A stretch of 64,000 bases of DNA from Halobacteriales archaeon QS_6_64_34 (GTDB taxonomy: Archaea > Halobacteriota > Halobacteria > Halobacteriales > Haloarculaceae): the NCBI GenBank assembly GCA_003020925.1, contig PXRT01000006.1, positions 1 through 64,000 on the forward strand, written 5' to 3'. The notes beneath the pieces are model-generated. The model saw nothing but the letters and a program-made list of their open reading frames with translations. It made no database searches and had not been told where the DNA came from. Of the stretch, positions 17,635 through 25,997 are shown in pieces; position 1 is the stretch's first letter; each line of letters begins with the position of its first letter. Position numbers and translations under genes: made by a program.

Positions 17635-18554
17635 GCCGGCCCCGCGCCGCTCTCACCGCGAATCTGCTCGATGGCCGCGCTCACGTCCGCGCCGGCGTCG
17701 GCCGTCCGCTCCAGCACCACGTCGGCCATCAGCGGCTCGGTCCCGACGGCACCGGCGTACCAGATACGGTGGCCGTCGACAGTTTCTGGGACGTCCCATC
17801 CGTCGCGGTAGTCCTCACACAGCCCCATGTCCTCGGGGATGTCCTCCTGGGTGTGGTAGCCGTCGGCGATGAACAGGGGGACGACGACGACGTCTTCACA
17901 CGGGCGACGCCCGTGTGAACGGCCCGAGGCGCTGTGTGCCTCGCTGTCCTCGCTGTCGAAGAAGTCGGTCACGTCGTCGACCTCGGGGTCCTCGTCCATG
18001 AACAGCGCCTTCACCTCGTCGAAGCGGTCCTGCTCGGCGATACGGTCGGCGTGGTACTCGATTGCCTTCGCGGAGTTTTCGTTGCGCTCGGTGCCGTGGC
18101 CGACCACTGCCAGGCCGACACCGTCGCCCACGTCGGGGTCGTCGGTCACCGATTTGGCCCGCTGGACGATGACGTCGCTCATCGAGTCGTGGGTGCCGAC
18201 GGGGCCACAGTAGTGGACGGTCTGGCCGGTGTCTCCGGCCGTGAGCGTGGCGACGTCGGCACTCGTTCCGTCGGAGTCCCACAGCTCGGGGTCCCACTCC
18301 TCTAAGCGGAACTCACGGGGAATTACCTGCTCGGTGAAATATCCCTCCGAGATGAACAGCGGAACGAGATACACCTCCTCGGCGTCCACGGTGCGGAGGG
18401 CCTCCCGGAAGTGCGGTTCCTCCTTCCAGAACGACTCTCTGACCTCGCTGAACGCGCCGGTCGCACGGACGGTGTCGGCGTGTGAGAACGTGGGCGTGCT
18501 CGACTCGGCGTTCAGGTGCGAGCCGTGGGCGGCGATGACGAGCGCTTGCTCCAT
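17613..18554 (-). CDS. cbiX: Sirohydrochlorin cobaltochelatase (CbiX)
   Basis: 313 residues, two CbiX/CbiK-like half domains. Inserts cobalt into sirohydrochlorin in the anaerobic (early-insertion) cobalamin pathway. N-terminal half: ALVIAAHGSHLNAES with the metal-binding His, and EVYLVPLFISEGYFTEQVIP; C-terminal half: VGLAVVGHGTERNENSA and VVVVPLFIADGYHTQEDIPE. Between residues ~203 and 222 a short segment (SASGRSHGRRPCED) is encoded by a perfect 25-base palindrome that looks inserted. The last residues are encoded by a dispersed repeat. The DR2241-like partner lies downstream. Supplies cofactor for the mutase upstream in the window. Confidence 0.92.
   Translation of the reverse strand: MEQALVIAAHGSHLNAESSTPTFSHADTVRATGAFSEVRESFWKEEPHFREALRTVDAEEVYLVPLFISEGYFTEQVIPREFRLEEWDPELWDSDGTSADVATLTAGDTGQTVHYCGPVGTHDSMSDVIVQRAKSVTDDPDVGDGVGLAVVGHGTERNENSAKAIEYHADRIAEQDRFDEVKALFMDEDPEVDDVTDFFDSEDSEAHSASGRSHGRRPCEDVVVVPLFIADGYHTQEDIPEDMGLCEDYRDGWDVPETVDGHRIWYAGAVGTEPLMADVVLERTADAGADVSAAIEQIRGESGAGPAAGNNLQ
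17895..17919. repeat. Perfect 25-base palindrome inside cbiX
   Basis: TTCACACGGGC-GAC-GCCCGTGTGAA, an 11-bp perfect stem with a three-base loop, located in the linker between the two CbiX half domains and kept in frame. Perfect palindromes of this kind within coding sequence suggest a small mobile or replication-derived insert. Confidence 0.8.
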
Positions 18555-18631
18555 ACGGGTCGGTTGGGCCGAATCGGCCTTAGGGGCTTCGCCACGCGAC
18601 GAGTCGAGGGGAGCGCCACGGCCTGGTCGCC

Positions 18632-19672
18632 CTACTCGTCCGTTATCTCGGTCACGTGGCGCGGGGCGAGCGAGTCCGACTTGACCAGCCGAACGCCGAG
18701 TTCCTCGGCCAGTTGCTCGTCGTCGTCCCGAACGGTACCCGTCGTCGCCAGCATTACCGTGTCGGTGCCGGCCGCGCCGGTGACGACGTTGCAGTGTTCG
18801 ATACTGCTTCTGACGGTCCCGTCTTCCGGGCTGTGGATGACGATACCCATCAGTTCGTCCTCACACTCGGCGAGCAGGTCGAGCGGGCTCTCGGGCTTTG
18901 CGCCCCTGGCTCGCCAGTCCGTCTTCGCCAGCGCCTGCAGGATTTCATCTATCGCCGTCTCTTTGTCCGGCCTGTCGGACTCCCCGCCTGCGTCACTGTC
19001 GGTCCCCCCGCTGTCGGTCGCAGTCGGTGTCGGTTCGTCCGAGCCGGCGCGGTCGATACGTTTCACGCTGCGGGGCCGTGACTCGTCCAGCGCCGGCATC
19101 AACTTGGCCACCTTGTCGCTCTCGAAGGACTTCGCCGAATTCACCGTCGCGCCGAACAGCCCCCGTATCGACTGGGTGGCGGCGCGCACCCGACCGGGGG
19201 CCTGACACGCCACACACCGACTTCGGATGTAGTCGGCCACCGCCCCCAGCCCGTTGGCCTCAGTGTGGATACGCCAGGTCGTCCCGTCGGCGCGTCGGAG
19301 TATCAGCTCTCCAGTCCGGCGGTCCGATTCCGTTTTCACGTCGGTCACCTCCGCAAGGTCGAGTGTCAAGTGCTCGTCACCACTTACCTTCCCGACCAGG
19401 GCAATGACTCGCCGTTCCGTGACGAGCACGACAGTATCGTACCGGCTGTCAGGCAAGACGTGTCTGGTCGTCTCACCCGCTATCGCGATACCTTGCTTCC
19501 GGTTCGTCACGACGTACTCGACCGTCTCGTCGTTCGCAACGTACTCTATTGCCGGTCGGTCCGCGAGATACTCGCCGGAATGAAAGCCGCTCTTGACGGT
19601 CTCGGTGAGAGCCGCCGGCAGTTCGCCGTCTTCCGTTACGTTGCTGATTTGACCCACGAATATCGCCCCCAT
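18632..19672 (-). CDS. PH-like domain protein with nuclease-fold C-terminal domain
   Basis: 346 residues from ATG 19672 (a GTG three codons upstream is possible). Residues ~60-130 resemble a bacterial PH/GRAM domain (RYDTVVLVTERRVIALVGKV, LTLDLAEVTDVKTESDR). A Ser/Thr/Asp-rich linker follows. The C-terminal ~110 residues (DLLAECEDELMGIVIHSPED, VMLATTGTVRDDDEQLAEEL, GVRLVKSDSLAP) match the pattern of Mrr/restriction-endonuclease-like domains at their last strands, but the usual D-(E/Q)xK centre is not evident. Function unknown. Confidence 0.65.
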   Translation of the reverse strand: MGAIFVGQISNVTEDGELPAALTETVKSGFHSGEYLADRPAIEYVANDETVEYVVTNRKQGIAIAGETTRHVLPDSRYDTVVLVTERRVIALVGKVSGDEHLTLDLAEVTDVKTESDRRTGELILRRADGTTWRIHTEANGLGAVADYIRSRCVACQAPGRVRAATQSIRGLFGATVNSAKSFESDKVAKLMPALDESRPRSVKRIDRAGSDEPTPTATDSGGTDSDAGGESDRPDKETAIDEILQALAKTDWRARGAKPESPLDLLAECEDELMGIVIHSPEDGTVRSSIEHCNVVTGAAGTDTVMLATTGTVRDDDEQLAEELGVRLVKSDSLAPRHVTEITDE

Positions 19673-19821
19673 ATGATACACAACCCCACCGAGGTACTAC
19701 AAAATCATCGAACGCTATCGATTAAAAAGCTTCCCCGTTATCGAAGCGATGTGATTAGTGGCACAGCCGACGCCGGAAATCACGCCGACCACACTTTTAG
19801 GCTCCCACCCGGAGATACGGT

Positions 19822-20295
19822 ATGTCACTCGCCGCCGCCACACGCGACGCCGTTCGCGAGCGCCCGTTTCTCTACGACGCCCTGCGGGCCGGGGTCGTCA
19901 ACTATACCGCCGCCGCACGAACGCTCGACGTCGATGGCGACACCGACGCCGTCGCCACCGCCCTCCGTCGGTTCGCCGAGGAACTGTCCGACGGCCCCGT
20001 CCACGACAGCGAGGCCAGCGTCTCGATGCAGAGCGGTCTCGGCCGCGTCGAGACCGACGACGCGCTTCTCGTGGTCGGCGACACCCGCTTGGGCGAGGGC
20101 GCCGGCTCACTGACTGGTATCGTCGCCAGCGGCGACGTCTCCGGCGCGGCCCTCGGAGACGTGCTGGGCCGGTTGCGCGTGGCCGACATCGCTGTCGAAG
20201 CGGCCGGCGTCGGCGAGGGGACGCTCGTTGTCGTGGTCCAACGGCGGGACGGTCCCGATGCGTTACGCGCCGTCGAGAGCACAGCCGGTCGGTAG
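19822..20295 (+). CDS. Conserved haloarchaeal protein (DUF7523-like)
   Basis: 157 residues. N-terminal helical part reads like a small helix-turn-helix (RERPFLYDALRAGVVNYTAA, ARTLDVDGDTDAVATALRRF); the C-terminal part ([40 protein letters not shown]) looks like an ACT-type ligand-binding fold. TATA-like CACTTTTAGGC about 28 bases before ATG 19822. It precedes cysS by 58 bases on the same strand. An amino-acid-sensing regulatory role is a guess from the fold. Confidence 0.65.
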   Translation: MSLAAATRDAVRERPFLYDALRAGVVNYTAAARTLDVDGDTDAVATALRRFAEELSDGPVHDSEASVSMQSGLGRVETDDALLVVGDTRLGEGAGSLTGIVASGDVSGAALGDVLGRLRVADIAVEAAGVGEGTLVVVVQRRDGPDALRAVESTAGR

Positions 20296-20353
20296 CACAT
20301 CGGTCCCGCCCGCTTCGACGCCTTGAAGCGGCCCGGTCCGGTGAGTGCAAACA

Positions 20354-21841
20354 ATGACACTGCGCGTGACGAATACGCTGACCGGCGAGACAGAGCCGTT
20401 CGAGCCACGCGACCCCGATTCGGTGTTGCTGTACTACTGCGGGCTGACGACGTCGGACCCGCCCCATCTGGGCCACGCTCGCGGCTGGGTCCACGTCGAC
20501 GTGATGGCGCGCTGGCTGGAGTGGCTGGGCTATGACGTCTACCACGTCGAGAACTTTACCGACGTCAACGAGAAAATCGTCGCCCGCGTCGGCGAGGACG
20601 GCGACAGCGAGGCCGACGTCGCGCGCCACTACGTCCAGCAGGTCATCGAGGACATGCGCTCGCTGAACCTCGCCAGAGCGGAGGTGTATCCGCGCGTCTC
20701 CGAACACGTCCCCGAGATTATCTCGCTCGTCGAGCGCCTCCTCAAGGGGGGCCACGCCTACGAGGTCGACGGCTCCGTCTACTTCGACGTGACCAGTTTC
20801 CCCGAGTACGGCGAACTGTCGGGCCAGTCGGTCGAGGCCCTCAAGTCCCAGGGCGAGTCGACGGGCGAGAAGCGCAACCCGGCCGACTTCGCGCTCTGGA
20901 AGGCCGGCGGCGTCGCCCCCGAAGACATCGCCGACCACCAGCACCCCGAGGCCACATCCGCCGAGGAGGCCTGTGAGACCGCCCAGACGTGGGACTCGCC
21001 GTGGGGCGAGGGCCGACCAGGCTGGCACATCGAGTGTTCGGCGATGTCGATGACCCACCTGGACGAGACCATCGATATCCACGTCGGCGGCCAGGACCTG
21101 GTCTTTCCCCATCACGAAAACGAGGTGGCCCAGAGCGAGGCCGCCACGGGCCAGCGCTTTGCCGACTACTGGCTCCACGTCCGCTTACTGGAGACCAGCG
21201 GCGAGAAGATGTCCTCCTCGCTGGGGAACTTCTTTACCGTCTCCGACGCGGTCGCGGAGTTCGGCCCGGACGTGCTTCGGACCTTCCTGCTGTCGACGGC
21301 CTACACCTCCAAGGCCACATATAGCGAGGAGACCATCGGCGAGGCCCGTGAGCGCTGGGACCGCCTTCAGCGTGGTTACGAACGGACGGTAGAGGCCTGT
21401 GACGGCGTAGACGCCTACGCGACTGTGACCCACGATGGGCTCCGCGAGGCGGTCGCCGAGGCACGCGAGTCGTTCGAGGCGGCGATGAACGACGACTTCA
21501 ACACACGCGAGGCGATGACGGCACTGCTGGACCTGACGGGGGCAGTCAACGCCTACGTCGACGACCGGGTCGAATACGACTACGTCGCGCTCCGGCAGGC
21601 CGTCGGGACCTTCGAGGAGTTCGGCAGCGACGTTCTGGGGCTCGCCTTTGGCACCGAAGAGGGCGGCGACGTCTCGCTGGCCGGTGACCTCGTCGAACTC
21701 GTCCTCCAGGCCCGCGAGGACGAGCGGGCGGCGGGCAACTACGAGCGGGCCGACGAGCTGCGCGACGAACTCGAAGCGATGGGCGTCGAGGTCCAGGACA
21801 CCGACGACGGACCGACCTACCGGCTCGGTGACGGGAGCTGA
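20354..21841 (+). CDS. cysS: Cysteinyl-tRNA synthetase
   Basis: 495 residues, class I aminoacyl-tRNA synthetase charging tRNA-Cys. Visible: YYCGLTTSDPPHLGHARG with a zinc-ligand Cys and the HIGH-type HLGH, GWHIECSAMS and FPHHENEVAQSEA (remaining zinc ligands and substrate pocket), and the GEKMSSSLGNF signature. C-terminal DALR-like helical region and AREDERAAGNYERADELRDE anticodon-side helix. ATG 20354 preferred to GTG 20345 because the family motif TLRVTNTLTGE starts there. Confidence 0.95.
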   Translation: MTLRVTNTLTGETEPFEPRDPDSVLLYYCGLTTSDPPHLGHARGWVHVDVMARWLEWLGYDVYHVENFTDVNEKIVARVGEDGDSEADVARHYVQQVIEDMRSLNLARAEVYPRVSEHVPEIISLVERLLKGGHAYEVDGSVYFDVTSFPEYGELSGQSVEALKSQGESTGEKRNPADFALWKAGGVAPEDIADHQHPEATSAEEACETAQTWDSPWGEGRPGWHIECSAMSMTHLDETIDIHVGGQDLVFPHHENEVAQSEAATGQRFADYWLHVRLLETSGEKMSSSLGNFFTVSDAVAEFGPDVLRTFLLSTAYTSKATYSEETIGEARERWDRLQRGYERTVEACDGVDAYATVTHDGLREAVAEARESFEAAMNDDFNTREAMTALLDLTGAVNAYVDDRVEYDYVALRQAVGTFEEFGSDVLGLAFGTEEGGDVSLAGDLVELVLQAREDERAAGNYERADELRDELEAMGVEVQDTDDGPTYRLGDGS

Positions 21842-21917
21842 GCACGGGGCGGCCGGACCCTTTCACCCACCGCTCAAAGCCACGAAACTTATAACCGAAG
21901 AACGGAGTAGTAGTGGT

Positions 21918-22625
21918 ATGCGACGGATAGTTCTGACAGCCGTTGTGGTACTGATGGTCGTCTCTTCGGGTTGTGTCGGTCTGATTACGGGCGATACGGT
22001 GGAGTTCGAGGCCAACGAGTCGTCGGTGAACGAGAGCGCGCTGGACTCGACCGACTACGAGCTGAACAACTCGACGGAGCGCTCGATTACGCGAGATGTC
22101 TCTTTCTTCGGCCAGGAGCGGACCATCCGCATCGTGAACCAGGTCGACAGATACACCAGCAACGGCTCGCTGGGCGACGCTATGGACAACGAGACGCTGG
22201 CGAACAACGAGACCTTCCAGGACGGGATGGAAAATAGGACAGGCAACACGACAGAAGTCCAGGACATCAAGCGGTTCGTCGTGGTCTCCTCGCCCGGGGC
22301 GAACGTGCTCGGCCAGACGCTCAACCCAGCAGCGTCCTGGTCCAACGAGCGTATCCTCAAACAGGTCGCCGGACAGACCGGACAGCTAAACAACGTCGAA
22401 CAGAACGACAGCCGGACGACGGAGTCACTGGGCGAGGAGCGCGACGTCACCGAGTTCATCGCGACGACCGAGATAGAGGGGCGTGAAGTCGACGTGCGAG
22501 TCCACGTCGCCAGCTTCGAACACGAAGGCGACGTCATCATCGCCGTCGCCGTCCACCCCGAGGAGTTCGACGAGGAGGACAACGTCGACGAACTGCTCGG
22601 TGGCCTCGAACACAGCGGGAACTGA
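21918..22625 (+). CDS. Secreted lipoprotein (DUF6517-like)
   Basis: 235 residues with a lipoprotein signal: short basic start, hydrophobic core (IVLTAVVVLMVVSSGC) and lipobox cysteine at residue 19, so the mature protein should be lipid-anchored on the outside. The remainder is acidic and Asn/Thr-rich with many potential N-glycosylation sites (NES, NNS, NGS, NET), and beta-rich near the end (EIEGREVDVRVHVASFEHEG). TATA-like ACTTATAACC about 30 bases before the ATG. No enzymatic motif. Confidence 0.78.
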   Translation: MRRIVLTAVVVLMVVSSGCVGLITGDTVEFEANESSVNESALDSTDYELNNSTERSITRDVSFFGQERTIRIVNQVDRYTSNGSLGDAMDNETLANNETFQDGMENRTGNTTEVQDIKRFVVVSSPGANVLGQTLNPAASWSNERILKQVAGQTGQLNNVEQNDSRTTESLGEERDVTEFIATTEIEGREVDVRVHVASFEHEGDVIIAVAVHPEEFDEEDNVDELLGGLEHSGN

Positions 22626-22653
22626 ACCGTCGGCCGCGTTCCGTTTTCCGCGT

Positions 22654-22911
22654 TCACACGAGCGCGTAAATCATCAGCAGGCAGAAATAGACGAGCACGA
22701 GCGCGCCAAGTGCCCGCAGTCGGAAGTTCCCAAGCCGGGATTCCTCGGCCTCGTGGGCCGCCCGGAACGCCGTGACTTCTTCCTCGTCCAGTTCGGCCGG
22801 GTGGTCCAGCCCGCGATGCAGGGCAAGCCACTCCTCGCGGGCGAACGGGCGCCCGCAGTGGCGACAGTCGTAGGCCGCTACGTCGTCGGGGACGTCGTAG
22901 TCGTCGGTCAT
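22654..22911 (-). CDS. Small zinc-finger membrane protein (DUF7410-like)
   Basis: 85 residues: a C2H2-like finger CRHCGRPFAREEWLALHRGL with the following histidine, then a C-terminal single membrane helix (ALGALVLVYFCLLMIYALV). Its ATG overlaps the end of the upstream polytopic membrane protein gene by four bases (ATGA), so the two are translationally coupled and probably act together. Confidence 0.75.
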   Translation of the reverse strand: MTDDYDVPDDVAAYDCRHCGRPFAREEWLALHRGLDHPAELDEEEVTAFRAAHEAEESRLGNFRLRALGALVLVYFCLLMIYALV

Positions 22912-24287
22912 AGGTACGGCAGTGGCACCTCCGGTCGGGAGACGACCCACAGGCTCGTCATCGTGTAGAAGACCATCACGGCGATGAAGGGGTACTGCGA
23001 GCGGACGGCCTGGAGCCGGGAGGGAAAGGTGTCGTAAGCGGCGGCGTGAGCGACCCAGATAGCGACGAGGTGGCCCGCGACGACGGCGGCGACGCCGACG
23101 CCGCCGAACCACCCCGGCGGCTCGTAGACCGGGACCGCACCGGGGTCGGACAGCGGCGACAGCAGCGCCACCCACAGCGCCGGCGCGAGCACGAGGAAGT
23201 AGCCCAGGTAGTGTGCGAGGTGATAGCCCGCCGCGATGGCAAGCAGCGGCGGGGCAAAGCGCTCGGCCAGCGTGGATTCGTCGAGATACGTCTCGGCGGT
23301 CTGTCGGCTCAGCCTCACAGCCCCCCAGTAGGCTCCGAGGAAGAGCCCGAAGCCAACGGCGAGCGCGAGCGGGTAGAGCACCTGGGCCGGCAGTCCCGCC
23401 TCGACCAGCGGCGCCGTCAGGTCGGCCCAGGCCGGCGTCGTCACCAGCCCGTCGAAGGTGGTCCCCCATAGCAGGGCAACGACGAAGGCCACCTCGTCGC
23501 GACCGTCGACCAGTCGCGGCGTCGAGAGGTCCATCCCGGGCAACCGGAGTCGCAGTCCGTACTCGCCGTAGCCGATGGGAGCCACGCGGCCGTAATAGCG
23601 AAAGACCCGCTCGACCGGGTCCGCCTCGGCGAACCACGTCTCGCGGCCGAACACGACCGCGCCCGCAAGCGTCAGGACGCTGTAGCCCACGACGGCGGTC
23701 GCCAGCAGGCGCGGCTCGTCGGCCAGCGGGCTCACGACTTCGAGCCAGATGAGCGCCAGCAGGCCGACGACGCTCGGCCAGGCGCCCGCGCGGTCGGGGT
23801 ATCTGCGGTCCAGGGTCGGCAGTGCCAACGCGATGGTGTCGAGCGGGTTGAGCGCCCGCCAGGTGTTCCCGACGAGATACGTCGTCATGGCGAGGCCGGC
23901 CCACCAGCCGACCCACACCAGCAGGATGGCGAGGTTCGTCTGCGGGGTCGTCGGGCCGAGAAAGCCGACGACGAGCACCGTCACGAAACCCGCGAGGCCC
24001 ACGAGACGGGCCGCCAACCCGGGTAGCCGGGAGTCGCTCACCGTCAGCGGCGTCCCCCAGTCGTGGATGCGCTCGATGAACGCCCTGTCGGTGACGAAGG
24101 ATGCCAACAGGAACGAAGCACCGACCGCGGCCCCGCCCGTCGAGAGGAACAGCCACGTCGGTACCGTGATTGACTCGCGGCCGCCACCGGCGAGACTCCC
24201 CCCGTGGGCGGCGACGGTTCCGGCCGCAAGCACCAGCGAGACCGTCCCGACCAGCCAACCGACGACGCGGCGTCGACGCGTGGTCAT
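22908..24287 (-). CDS. Polytopic membrane protein of unknown function
   Basis: 459 residues, about eleven hydrophobic helices. The N-terminus has a signal-like helix ending in AHGGSLAGG. Histidines and arginines occur inside or next to helices (GYHLAHYLGYF; GHLVAIWVAHAAAYD). Relatives in actinobacteria are sometimes labelled fenitrothion hydrolase, a name I do not trust for function. Coupled by a four-base overlap to the small zinc-finger membrane protein downstream. Possibly a metal- or heme-associated membrane enzyme; unproven. Confidence 0.65.
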   Translation of the reverse strand: MTTRRRRVVGWLVGTVSLVLAAGTVAAHGGSLAGGGRESITVPTWLFLSTGGAAVGASFLLASFVTDRAFIERIHDWGTPLTVSDSRLPGLAARLVGLAGFVTVLVVGFLGPTTPQTNLAILLVWVGWWAGLAMTTYLVGNTWRALNPLDTIALALPTLDRRYPDRAGAWPSVVGLLALIWLEVVSPLADEPRLLATAVVGYSVLTLAGAVVFGRETWFAEADPVERVFRYYGRVAPIGYGEYGLRLRLPGMDLSTPRLVDGRDEVAFVVALLWGTTFDGLVTTPAWADLTAPLVEAGLPAQVLYPLALAVGFGLFLGAYWGAVRLSRQTAETYLDESTLAERFAPPLLAIAAGYHLAHYLGYFLVLAPALWVALLSPLSDPGAVPVYEPPGWFGGVGVAAVVAGHLVAIWVAHAAAYDTFPSRLQAVRSQYPFIAVMVFYTMTSLWVVSRPEVPLPYL

Positions 24288-24482
24288 CAGCGGCGCTTGG
24301 GTCTTCGGGCCCCTGTAGCTTCCGACATCGCGATGCAGGGAGCGCTGGTTGTCACGGGGCTGTACGGGTCACTGCGCTCACGGCTCCCTCCGGTCGCCGT
24401 TCCGCCACGAGGTACCTCCCTTCGGTCGGCACCTCGCGACCAATGGGATGGGCTTTTAGTAATCCGCTCGTAAGGTCCGGAT

Positions 24483-25340
24483 ATGGGTACGACCGACGAA
24501 CACGAGGGGGGACACGAACATCACCTCCCCGCGACCGCGGACTGGCCACACGGCTTCGGCGAGGCAAGTTGGTGGCCCTTCATCACGGCTATCGGCGGGT
24601 CGGGAATCTACGTCGGTGCGGCGCTGTTCGTCCTCTCGATGGGCGAGGAGCCACTCGTGAGCACGACCATCGGCGCCGGCACCACCGTCGGCAGTATCGG
24701 CCTGTTCCTGGTCGGTATCTACGGTTGGCTCTACCACGCCTTCGTCATCGACTTCTGGGAGCGTGGCACCAACCACCACTCCGGCCGTACGCTGAAGTTC
24801 GCGATGTTGCTGTTTCTGGGGACCGAAGTGGCGACGTTCGGCGCCGGCTTCGTCTACTACTTCTTCGTTCGCGGAAGCGACGTCTGGCTCGCCGCCGACA
24901 TCCCACACGTGTTCGGGTCGCTGGTCATCGTCAACACGCTCATCCTCATCGTCAGCTCGGTCACGCTACACTACAGCCACGTTGCGCTCCGGAACGATAA
25001 TCGCTCGAGGTTCCTGAAACTGCTCGCCGTGACCCTCCTGCTGGGCGTCGTCTTCATCGGCGGGCAGGTCTATGAGTACTACGAGTTCATCGTCCACGAG
25101 GGCTTTACCATCGGTGAAGGAATCTACGGCTCGGCCTTTTACGGACTGACCGGGCTCCATGGCCTCCACGTCACGATGGGCGCGGTGCTGCTTGGCATCG
25201 TCTTCCTCCGTGGCTGGTACGGCCAGTACTCCGCCGAGCGCCACACCTCGGTCTCGACGGCCTCGATGTACTGGCACTTCGTCGACATCGTCTGGGTGTT
25301 CCTGGTGGTCGTCCTCTATGCCGGCGCGAACCTGGTCTAA
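24483..25340 (+). CDS. coxC: Heme-copper oxidase subunit III
   Basis: 285 residues, seven-helix subunit III. His-rich start (GGHEHHLPATADWPHGFGEA), conserved MLLFLGTEVATFGAGFVYYF, VYEYYEFIVHEGFTIGEGIY and GLTGLHGLHVTMGAVLLG, and the closing MYWHFVDIVWVFLVVVLY. Supports proton uptake of subunit I. It lies 14 kb from coxA on the opposite strand, so the oxidase genes are split. TATA-like CTTTTAGTAAT about 28 bases before ATG 24483. Confidence 0.93.
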   Translation: MGTTDEHEGGHEHHLPATADWPHGFGEASWWPFITAIGGSGIYVGAALFVLSMGEEPLVSTTIGAGTTVGSIGLFLVGIYGWLYHAFVIDFWERGTNHHSGRTLKFAMLLFLGTEVATFGAGFVYYFFVRGSDVWLAADIPHVFGSLVIVNTLILIVSSVTLHYSHVALRNDNRSRFLKLLAVTLLLGVVFIGGQVYEYYEFIVHEGFTIGEGIYGSAFYGLTGLHGLHVTMGAVLLGIVFLRGWYGQYSAERHTSVSTASMYWHFVDIVWVFLVVVLYAGANLV

Positions 25341-25371
25341 CGCTTAAGCGCCTCCCTATCCTTGCGGCTTC

Positions 25372-25614
25372 ATGGAGCAGCTAGACGTCAGCCACGGCTT
25401 CGACGTCCACGACTACCGCCACGGGCTGAAGCTACTGAAACAGGACCGCGGAACGATGACGCTCGAAAACAGGGACGACTTTGCCTGTCCGGCCTGTGGC
25501 GACCCCTTCGAGCGGCTGTTCGTCTCCGAGAACAGAACGGCGACCTTCGGCGACCCGGGCACCCCGTTCTGTCTCGCCCGGACCGACGAGTCGCTGCTCG
25601 TGCTCACGCACTGA
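25372..25614 (+). CDS. Small zinc-ribbon protein (DUF7385-like)
   Basis: 80 residues with a CPACGDPFERLF half-ribbon near residue 39 and a later single Cys (FCLARTDESLLVLTH). TATA-like GCTTAAGCGC lies about 28 bases upstream, and the gene follows coxC by 31 bases. Its stop codon is the first three bases of the dispersed palindrome. Function unknown. Confidence 0.72.
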   Translation: MEQLDVSHGFDVHDYRHGLKLLKQDRGTMTLENRDDFACPACGDPFERLFVSENRTATFGDPGTPFCLARTDESLLVLTH

Positions 25615-25698
25615 TACGGATTATTGTAGCGATTTACCGGTATGTGCCGACCCCGGGGTCGGCACAATCCGGAAATAATCTACAATAAACCGTATGAG
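25612..25698. repeat. Large dispersed palindrome (ATACGG-TTATTGTAG element)
   Basis: An imperfect inverted repeat of about 87 bases. The centre GTGCCGACCCCGGGGTCGGCAC (25644-25665) is a perfect palindrome; outside it the left arm TGATACGGATTATTGTAG and the right arm CTACAATAAACCGTATGA pair with one or two mismatches, with CCGG boxes between. One arm recurs at 17605-17634. It starts at the stop codon of the gene before it, so it may act as a terminator or be a small mobile element. Confidence 0.8.
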
Positions 25699-25964
25699 AC
25701 GGCAGTGCGGACTCATAGTGATGCCGCCGACCGAGTCCCCGCAGGCGATGCACGTGACAGTCGTGGTGCCAGGCGTTCCGTAAGCCCATCGTTACAGTAG
25801 CAGTCACGGGATTGTGGGTCACCATATCCGTGCGTTCACCTGTCCGCTCACTCGCTGTTGTGCCCCAGCTGAGAGGTCAGTTTATGCGTAGTGGTGAACG
25901 GCTGGACCCCGGGAAAATGTCGATAGAGGCCTTTCGGACCGAGAGCCGAGAAATTAACAACACA
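25699..25964. other. Non-coding interval between palindrome and adh promoter
   Basis: No credible gene on either strand. The composition shifts from GC-rich to AT-rich towards the adh promoter. Confidence 0.6.
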
Positions 25965-25965
25965 A

Positions 25966-25976
25966 GTTTATAATGA
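25966..25976 (+). promoter_or_regulatory. TATA box of the alcohol dehydrogenase gene
   Basis: AAGTTTATAAT lies about 27 bases before ATG 25998, the spacing of a leaderless haloarchaeal transcript. A second AT-rich run (GAATATATTTAGG) lies between it and the start. Confidence 0.6.
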
Positions 25977-25997
25977 TTTATCGAATATATTTAGGGG

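Noticed and set aside
24330-24440. Possible further copy of the mobile module (CGCTCCCTCCGGTCG-like sequence and a CGAGGT/ACCTCG hairpin)
   Set aside because: Only weak resemblance to the core; lacks GAAAGGGG, GACGYAAGCACC and GGGGCTTTC, so it is ordinary GC-rich intergenic sequence as far as I can tell.
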